Origin: JAMBLL01 sp036985935
GTDB taxonomy: Bacteria; Actinomycetota; Acidimicrobiia; Spongiisociales; UBA5794
Reading direction: 5' to 3'
DNA length: 11,199 nucleotides
Assembly: GCA_036985935.1 (NCBI GenBank)
Contig: BTQP01000053.1
Coordinates: 1-11,199, forward strand
Part shown: one piece after another, positions 6,862 to 11,199 of the stretch
Layout: each line of letters begins with the position of its first letter
Position numbering within the stretch: position 1 is the first letter of the stretch
Made by a program: the position numbers and the translations under genes
The notes under the pieces: generated by a model
Told to the model about the DNA's origin: nothing
The model's database searches: none
What the model saw: only the letters and a program-made list of their open reading frames with translations

Positions 6862-8196
6862 TCACGCGACGCGATAGAGGGACCACTCGCCTTGTACGCC
6901 TTTGAGGGTGAACGTGCCAAGCGGATCGTAGATGATGTTCGACCCGACAGTGAGATCCTTCACGGTGCTCGACACGGCGACTGCTCCATCGGGTGCATGG
7001 TCGATGACTCGTGAGGCGATGTGGACGCCGATGCCGGCAATGTCGTCGCCCGCGAGCGTGATCTCGCCCGTGTGCACCCCGGCTCGCATCTCAACGCCGA
7101 GAGCGCCTACCTCGGATAGGACCTCTCGCGCCGTGGCCACGGCGGCGGCTGGACCGTCGAAGATCGCCAGATGGCCATCGCCCGTCGTATTGATGAGTCG
7201 TCCTCCGAAACGCTCTACTTGACCGGCGCCGATGCGGTTGGCGTCGGAGAGGAAGTCGAGCCATCGTTGGTCACCGAGTTCTGAAGCCCGTCGGGTCGAA
7301 TCGACGATGTCCGTGAACATCACCGTTGCGAGTCTTCGGTCTGTTTTGACGGTGGCGGTTTTGCCGGACACGAACCGCTCGACGTGGTCTAAGACCTCGT
7401 TGAAGGGACCGGCATGGAACGGGAGCGTGTCCGCCCCGTCGAGTTCAACCCACTCCGATCCCTCGATGTGATCGGCGATCCACTTGCCGTACGCCATGCG
7501 GTGATATTCAGCATCTCTTCGGCCTATCACCAGCGTGGGAACAGCAATGGTTGGAACGACCGATGTGAGATCCGTTCGAGCTTGCCACTCGAATCCTGCT
7601 TGCAACATTGCGGGTGGCATCGATGATCGGTTGTACCTCACCCACCATTTGCGGAATCGAAGGTCATCAACGACGGAAGGCGCCGTTACTGCCAGAGCGT
7701 CTCCTGTCGTGCCGTACTGTGCAATGTATGTGTCCGCCAATTTCTGTAGGAGATCGAGGGGTAGACCGATCGGGTAGTCGGGGCCGCGGATCAGCCTGGC
7801 CATCGCGTTGATCAATACGAGCGATAGGACTCTTTCGGGATAGGTGGCGGCAAAGGCCATCGCCATTGAGCCGCCTTCGACATCGCCGACGAGGGCAGCC
7901 CGCTCGGACCCGACCGCATCCATCACGGTTGTGATGTCTTCTATCCAACGATCGATTGTGGGTGGGTTGTCCGTGTGCACAGGGTCGGATATGCCCGAGC
8001 CCCTCTTATCGAAGAGGATGACTCGTGAAAAGGACGCAAGTCGGTCGAGGTAGCGCACCGCAGAGGGTTCGTCCCAGAGCAGATCGATGTTCGACTGCCA
8101 GTTCGTGAGGAAGACGAGGTCGATCGGCCCGTCGCCGAAGACCTGGTAGCCGATGGCGCCGTCCTTCGATTGTGCGTACTTGGTTTCTGGCAACAA
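6862..8196 (-). CDS. Alpha/beta-hydrolase-fold protein fused to class III nucleotidyl cyclase
   Basis: This 444-residue protein has an N-terminal alpha/beta-hydrolase fold (about 1-275) and a C-terminal class III cyclase domain (about 287-444), an architecture known from mycobacterial Rv1900c. The cyclase keeps both metal Asp residues (D296 in FTDIVDS, D340 in TTGDG), the base-contacting Asp (D385) and the transition-state Arg (R396). The usual purine-specifying Lys is Asn336 and the usual Asn is His392, so ATP versus GTP preference cannot be predicted. The hydrolase half looks catalytically dead: the nucleophile elbow reads GDVEGG (Val106 instead of Ser) and the C-terminal His position is Thr257 (GADTLPF). 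It may serve as a sensor or dimer module. Translation starts at TTG 8196, supported by GAGGAA 8 nt upstream; a second TTG follows directly. No signal peptide is visible. Confidence 0.9.
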   Translation of the reverse strand: MLPETKYAQSKDGAIGYQVFGDGPIDLVFLTNWQSNIDLLWDEPSAVRYLDRLASFSRVILFDKRGSGISDPVHTDNPPTIDRWIEDITTVMDAVGSERAALVGDVEGGSMAMAFAATYPERVLSLVLINAMARLIRGPDYPIGLPLDLLQKLADTYIAQYGTTGDALAVTAPSVVDDLRFRKWWVRYNRSSMPPAMLQAGFEWQARTDLTSVVPTIAVPTLVIGRRDAEYHRMAYGKWIADHIEGSEWVELDGADTLPFHAGPFNEVLDHVERFVSGKTATVKTDRRLATVMFTDIVDSTRRASELGDQRWLDFLSDANRIGAGQVERFGGRLINTTGDGHLAIFDGPAAAVATAREVLSEVGALGVEMRAGVHTGEITLAGDDIAGIGVHIASRVIDHAPDGAVAVSSTVKDLTVGSNIIYDPLGTFTLKGVQGEWSLYRVA

Positions 8197-8278
8197 CGGA
8201 GCGGTTCCTCGCTACAGGCGATCTCGTACCCAGCGGCATGCCGTGGTCGAAATTCGCCACTTCCTGCTGCGAGCCAGG

Positions 8279-8287
8279 ACGATAGCA
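8279..8287 (-). promoter_or_regulatory. Possible extended -10 promoter of the hydrolase/cyclase gene
   Basis: On the minus strand TGC-TATCGT resembles an extended -10 (TGnTAnnnT) and would give a leader of about 75 nt. The opposite strand has TGA-TAGAGT at 8343-8351, an equivalent candidate for the rhodanese gene. Neither has a recognisable -35. The 198-nt gap between these divergent genes must hold both promoters, but exact sites are weakly supported. Confidence 0.25.
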
Positions 8288-8394
8288 ATGCAGCGGCCGC
8301 GGCGCGGAGTGGTGCACGTCACCAGCCGGGTTCTGATCGTGGTGATAGAGTTCGCCGACACGATGAAGTGTCAGACATTGAGAAGGGATTCGCC

Positions 8395-9138
8395 ATGGTG
8401 AGCAACATCGATAGGGCAGCTCTTCTGTCGCTGATGGATGACGGAGCACTTGTCCTCGACGTCCTGCCGAAACGTGAATATGAGTCGGGGCACATCCCGG
8501 GTGCGATGAACGTCCCTCTCAGACAGCTCGACGCGGATGCCGTTGCCGGGTTTCAGAAGGAGATACCCGTCGTCGTCTATTGACACGACGGTTTGTGAGA
8601 CATGTCTCCGCGAGCCGCGTGCCGGCTCGAAGCACTCGGGTTCGAGAATGTGTACGACTACACACTTGGGATCGCAGACTGGAAAGCCGCGAATCTGCCG
8701 ATCGAGGGAGAACCTCCCGAAGTCCAACTCGTCGGCGATGCCACACGTCCAGATGTGCCCACGGCCACCCCGGGAGAACTGCTGGGCGAGGTGCTCGACC
8801 GCACGACCGAAGCCGGTTGGGACGAAGCGTTCGTACTCGACTGTGATGGAATAGTCGCGGGCCGACTGCGTGGCAAGACATGGCAGAAGGACAGATCCCT
8901 GCGAGTCGATGAGGTCATGGAGATCGGACCGACGACCGTCAGACCAGGCACCGTTCTCGAGCCGCTCGTGAAGCGAATGGAGGAACGCGGCACGAAACTC
9001 GTTGCCGTGTCGACCGCCCAGGGAGCGTTGCTCGGGGTACTGCTGCTTGCCGACGCCCTGAGTTTCCTCAGCGGCGAATCACCGAAACAGATCTGGGTCG
9101 AATGCGACGGCTGCCCCGGAGGATGGAAAACCGTCTGA
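8395..9138 (+). CDS. Rhodanese-CBS protein with two in-frame TGA codons (candidate double selenoprotein)
   Basis: Read through TGA codons 63 and 68, the frame gives 247 residues. The first part is a rhodanese-like domain (about 1-100), with VLDVLPKREYESGHIPGAMN followed by PVVVY-[TGA]-HDGL-[TGA]-DMSPRAACRLEALGF. From family knowledge the first TGA replaces the catalytic Cys and the second replaces the Cys of the C-x4-C-D-x-SP motif. Two CBS-like repeats follow (about 115-170 and 171-223; VMEIGPTTVRPG is clear), then a C-terminal CDGC pair (Cys237, Cys240). Cys76, 150, 237 and 240 use TGC or TGT, so TGA is not simply Cys in this gene, and TGA ends most other genes here. The frame is intact before and after, and an AAGGG ribosome binding site precedes ATG 8395. 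Selenocysteine insertion is the best reading; a pseudogene with two nonsense mutations is the main alternative. Likely role: sulfur transfer or redox chemistry with nucleotide-sensing CBS control. Confidence 0.75.
8581..8583 (+). other. In-frame TGA at rhodanese catalytic Cys position (candidate Sec63)
   Basis: The TGA directly follows the PVVVY strand, where rhodaneses carry the persulfide-forming catalytic Cys, and it is followed in frame by His-Asp-Gly-Leu. Stopping here would yield a 62-residue fragment without an active site. Selenocysteine at this position is chemically sensible. Confidence 0.7.
8596..8598 (+). other. Second in-frame TGA, five codons later (candidate Sec68)
   Basis: This TGA is followed by Asp-Met-Ser-Pro-Arg-Ala-Ala. 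Related actinobacterial rhodaneses, from memory, read C-x4-C-D-[LM]-S-P-R-A-A here, so it falls exactly on the second conserved Cys. Two TGAs both matching Cys columns would be an unlikely outcome of random decay. Confidence 0.65.
8611..8629 (+). promoter_or_regulatory. Candidate bacterial SECIS hairpin
   Basis: CGAGCCG (8611-8617) pairs perfectly with CGGCTCG (8623-8629), giving a 7-bp GC-rich stem capped by the 5-nt loop CGTGC. A G followed by U at loop positions 2-3 resembles the GU of the E. coli fdhF SECIS loop. The loop begins 19 nt after the second TGA and 34 nt after the first, within the range I recall for bacterial SECIS elements, so one hairpin could serve both. A weaker 12-nt palindrome (8597-8608) overlaps the second TGA. 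Confidence 0.55.
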
Positions 9139-9184
9139 CGCGTGCTGGGGGACGTCGTGAACCGTAGGTCGGGTACAGCCTCGT

Positions 9185-9664
9185 CTAGGGAACCTGAGCG
9201 GCGCCGAGTGATCCGAACAGTGCTTCGGACGGGACGTTGCCTTCGGTGATGAACAGAACAAGCTGGGAATGCCCGGCCCGTCGCAGACTCGCCATGGCAG
9301 TCGCGACCAGGGTGCGCCCGAGGCCTGTGTTCTTGTGGTCCGGTGCAGTCATCACGTACCCGACGAACGGCTTTCCTCGGTTGAGCGAAACCAGGACAGC
9401 TGATGCGACACTTCCGTCGACAGTGGCGATGTACGAGTGCTCGATCATCGGTTCATGCGAGAAGTATGAATCCACTTCTTCGAGTGCATCTTGAAGAGAT
9501 TCATCTTCGGAGTCGATGGTTCCCCGGTAGGCGTCCAGCATCAGGCTCGCCAGGGCGTTGGCATCATCCGTGGTGATCGTGCGTACTACGACATCCTGAG
9601 ACGTGATCGTCTGAACGGGACGCGCCAGATCGATTTCGTAGCGGAGCTTCGGTGGTGAATCCAT
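9185..9664 (-). CDS. GNAT-family N-acetyltransferase
   Basis: This 159-residue protein has the GNAT core. A beta strand (VGYVMTAPDH, about 101-110) leads into the acetyl-CoA pyrophosphate loop KNTGLGR (111-117) and a helix (TLVATAMASLRRAG), followed by LVLFITEGN and a helix ending in LFGSLGA. It would transfer an acetyl group from acetyl-CoA to an amine; the substrate cannot be told from sequence. The ATG at 9664 has no clear ribosome binding site. Instead TAAGGT (9671-9676 on the minus strand) stands 6 nt upstream, which fits a leaderless transcript. The protein ends with TAG shortly after the last core element, so the C-terminal strand may be short. It is convergent with the rhodanese-CBS gene, with a 46-nt gap in which I see no clear terminator. 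Confidence 0.85.
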   Translation of the reverse strand: MDSPPKLRYEIDLARPVQTITSQDVVVRTITTDDANALASLMLDAYRGTIDSEDESLQDALEEVDSYFSHEPMIEHSYIATVDGSVASAVLVSLNRGKPFVGYVMTAPDHKNTGLGRTLVATAMASLRRAGHSQLVLFITEGNVPSEALFGSLGAAQVP

Positions 9665-9670
9665 GCGCCG

Positions 9671-9676
9671 ACCTTA
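9671..9676 (-). promoter_or_regulatory. Possible -10 box for a leaderless GNAT transcript
   Basis: TAAGGT (TAnnnT) on the minus strand lies 6 nt before the ATG at 9664, so transcription could begin at the start codon. No -35 is apparent. Confidence 0.3.
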
Positions 9677-9689
9677 CTCATCGTGACAG

Positions 9690-9708
9690 AGCGGGATGCA
9701 CGCCCGCT
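9690..9708 (-). terminator. Hairpin after the FAD-linked oxidase gene
   Basis: AGCGGG and CCCGCT form a 6-bp stem with a 7-nt loop, beginning 15 nt after the oxidase stop codon. No T-run follows, so it is at best a weak or factor-assisted terminator between the oxidase and the GNAT gene. Confidence 0.3.
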
Positions 9709-9723
9709 AGCCCGTGGTCGGCG

Positions 9724-11187
9724 TCACCCGGGTGGGATGTTGTAGTTGCTGCGGAAGAGGTTGGTCGGATCCCAGCGTCGTTTCAGCGCTACTAGCCGTG
9801 GGTAGTTGGCACCGTATGCAGCGGGTATGCGGTCGGGCTCATCGTCGGCGATGAGGCTGACGTAGACGCCTCCCGTTGCGTGGGCACGCATGGCTCCGTG
9901 GAACTCCGAAGCCCAGGCAAGTACGGGCTCGTCTTCGTCTGTGTCCATCCAACCGGCGATGATGTGGAATCCGTAGGTCGTGGTCCTGCCTCCGTAGGGT
10001 GTTGCCGAAGGGTCGACTCGACCGATTGCCCCGCCGAGGGGGTCGAAGTACGCGGCGCTCAGTGGCCCGACCATGCGTGGTACGAACTCGACCATTGTGT
10101 CGATTGCCCCATCCGATAGACCGTTGAGGTCGTGTGCCTTCGAGATGTACCGCTGACCCTTTGGCAGGTTGGCGTCGAAGCCCGTCTGGGCGTCCACATA
10201 CCGCCCGAGACGCGCCTCCTCCAGTATCGGTTCGCCAAGCTCCCGAAGAGGTAATACGAAGTCAGCCGCGTCCGGGTCCTCGTGGTAGAGAACGAAGTCG
10301 AGCGCCGGCTGTCCGTGAAACTCCTCAGGAAACACGTCGATCGGTGGGATGCGGAAGCAGAACGGGTAACACTGGAACTCATCGGGCGCCTCGGCCATGA
10401 AATCCCTGAAGAAGCGAAGCTTGTCGCCCGCATTGTCGAACGGGTACACGATCTGCCCGGACAGCACCTGGGGACCCACCTTGTGCAATCGAAGTTCCAG
10501 GCTCGTGACCACGCCAAAGTTCCCACCCCCGCCTCGCAGAGCCCAGAATAGGTCAGCGTTTTCGTCCGATGCTGCTCGAAGCTGGCGTCCGTCTGCAGTC
10601 ACGACTTGCGCTGAGATCACATTGTCGATCATCAGCCCATACTTGCGGGAGAGGTACCCTGCGCCACCGCCAAGAGCTGCGCCGATGACACCGACTGATG
10701 AGACCGTTGGCGTGGGGGTTGCGAGACCATGCAGCTGCGTCGCGGCATCCATCTCGGCACAAGTGACCCCGCCCTCGACCGTCACAGTTCTTGCCTCCGC
10801 ATCCACGCGGATCGCTTTCATAGGTGACAGATCGACCAGGAGGCCGCTGTCGGCGACGCTATTCGCAGCGTATGAGTGACCGCCACCTTTTACAGACAGT
10901 TCCAAGCCGTGTTCGCGGGCATAGTCGATTGAGGCTTTGACGTCGCCGTCGCTCTTGCACCGCACGATGAGGTCGGGTCGGCGATCGAACCTTGTATTCC
11001 ACAGGGATCGAGCCACATCGAAAACAGGATCATCCGATTCAAGCAACCGACCGCTAAGAACATGTGTCAACACAGATGCGTCCACGAGATTCACTCCTCG
11101 GTCGGGAACTGGCATCGTCAGCCTCCCCAATGCTGCCTCTGGGAATCGCAGTGGCAATGGGGCATCTGGCTCAAATCTATGGTTCAT
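9724..11187 (-). CDS. FAD-linked oxidoreductase, BBE (berberine-bridge-enzyme) family
   Basis: This 487-residue, apparently full-length protein has an FAD_binding_4 (PCMH-type) domain at about 60-240 and a C-terminal BBE segment ending in NYNIPPG. The motif KGGGHSYAANS contains His104, the expected site of 8-alpha covalent FAD attachment. The position that holds the second FAD-linking Cys in bicovalent enzymes is Ser in TVSSVGVIG (about 161-169), so single attachment is expected. LGGGAGYLSRKYGL and ALRGGGGNFGVV are further flavin-binding glycine motifs. These enzymes oxidise alcohols, sugars or secondary metabolites with oxygen or another acceptor; the substrate is unknown. There is no export signal. 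The ATG at 11187 is only 12 nt from the window edge, so the ribosome binding site is mostly out of view and an upstream start cannot be excluded. Confidence 0.9.
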   Translation of the reverse strand: MNHRFEPDAPLPLRFPEAALGRLTMPVPDRGVNLVDASVLTHVLSGRLLESDDPVFDVARSLWNTRFDRRPDLIVRCKSDGDVKASIDYAREHGLELSVKGGGHSYAANSVADSGLLVDLSPMKAIRVDAEARTVTVEGGVTCAEMDAATQLHGLATPTPTVSSVGVIGAALGGGAGYLSRKYGLMIDNVISAQVVTADGRQLRAASDENADLFWALRGGGGNFGVVTSLELRLHKVGPQVLSGQIVYPFDNAGDKLRFFRDFMAEAPDEFQCYPFCFRIPPIDVFPEEFHGQPALDFVLYHEDPDAADFVLPLRELGEPILEEARLGRYVDAQTGFDANLPKGQRYISKAHDLNGLSDGAIDTMVEFVPRMVGPLSAAYFDPLGGAIGRVDPSATPYGGRTTTYGFHIIAGWMDTDEDEPVLAWASEFHGAMRAHATGGVYVSLIADDEPDRIPAAYGANYPRLVALKRRWDPTNLFRSNYNIPPG

Positions 11188-11199
11188 GCAACCCGGTTG

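Noticed and set aside
8170..8394. Upstream extension of the rhodanese frame to 8170.
   Set aside because: It overlaps the start of the divergent cyclase gene and shows no family similarity. ATG 8395 has a ribosome binding site and fits the domain boundary.
8581..8602. Reading the region as two separate genes: a truncated rhodanese ending at TGA 8581 and a second gene starting at ATG 8602.
   Set aside because: The ATG at 8602 is the conserved Met/Leu of the rhodanese D-[LM]-S-P motif, lies in the same frame, and has no convincing ribosome binding site. The split would leave both products without an active site.
8597..8608. 12-nt palindrome GAGACATGTCTC as the SECIS or an operator.
   Set aside because: As a hairpin it leaves a very short loop and overlaps the second TGA itself; the 8611-8629 hairpin is stronger and better placed. 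As an operator it lies deep within a coding region.
1..11199. Genome-wide reassignment of TGA to an amino acid.
   Set aside because: TGA is used as a normal stop by many genes here (for example thiB, thiN, thiP, udk and the RHH protein), often in 4-nt overlaps with the next start.
11189..11199. Inverted repeat CAACCCGGTTG just upstream of the FAD oxidase start.
   Set aside because: It is cut by the window edge, has only 5-bp arms and no flanking context, so it cannot be told from chance or from a partial operator.

Overview
The window is about 11.2 kb of moderately high-GC bacterial DNA, dense with genes and using ATG, GTG and TTG starts. The gene families (RHH plus DUF4097 pair, alpha/beta-hydrolase/cyclase fusion, mycobacterial-style SGNH hydrolase, rhodanese-CBS protein) suggest an actinobacterium. 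No rRNA or marker gene is present, so the lineage (perhaps Acidimicrobiia-like) is an inference. No mobile element, CRISPR array or tRNA was seen.

Left third (1-3830, minus strand): a thiamine salvage operon. A -10-like box and a well-conserved TPP riboswitch lead into thiN (thiamine pyrophosphokinase), thiB (thiamine-binding lipoprotein), thiP (fused two-domain permease) and thiQ (ATPase, cut by the window start). All junctions overlap. Imported thiamine is pyrophosphorylated to TPP, which would shut the operon through the riboswitch. The Shine-Dalgarno sequence of thiN lies inside the aptamer, so its start is GTG at 3716, not the ATG inside the aptamer.

Middle (3855-6036, plus strand): a divergent promoter drives a 39-residue small protein, an RHH-type DNA-binding protein and a DUF4097 beta-repeat protein. 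Uridine kinase (udk) follows, possibly translated from a leaderless GTG. It overlaps tail-to-tail by 10 bp with a minus-strand SGNH hydrolase, which lies behind a hydrolase/class III cyclase fusion whose hydrolase triad has decayed.

Right (8395-9138, plus strand): the most interesting locus. A rhodanese-CBS protein is interrupted by two in-frame TGA codons, at codons 63 and 68. These fall exactly where the family has its catalytic Cys and the second Cys of a C-x4-C-D motif. The frame is intact on both sides, ordinary Cys codons occur elsewhere in the gene, and a 7-bp hairpin with a GU-containing 5-nt loop lies 19 nt after the second TGA. I read it as a candidate double-selenocysteine rhodanese.

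The right end (9185-11187, minus strand) holds a GNAT acetyltransferase and a full-length BBE-type FAD-linked oxidase.
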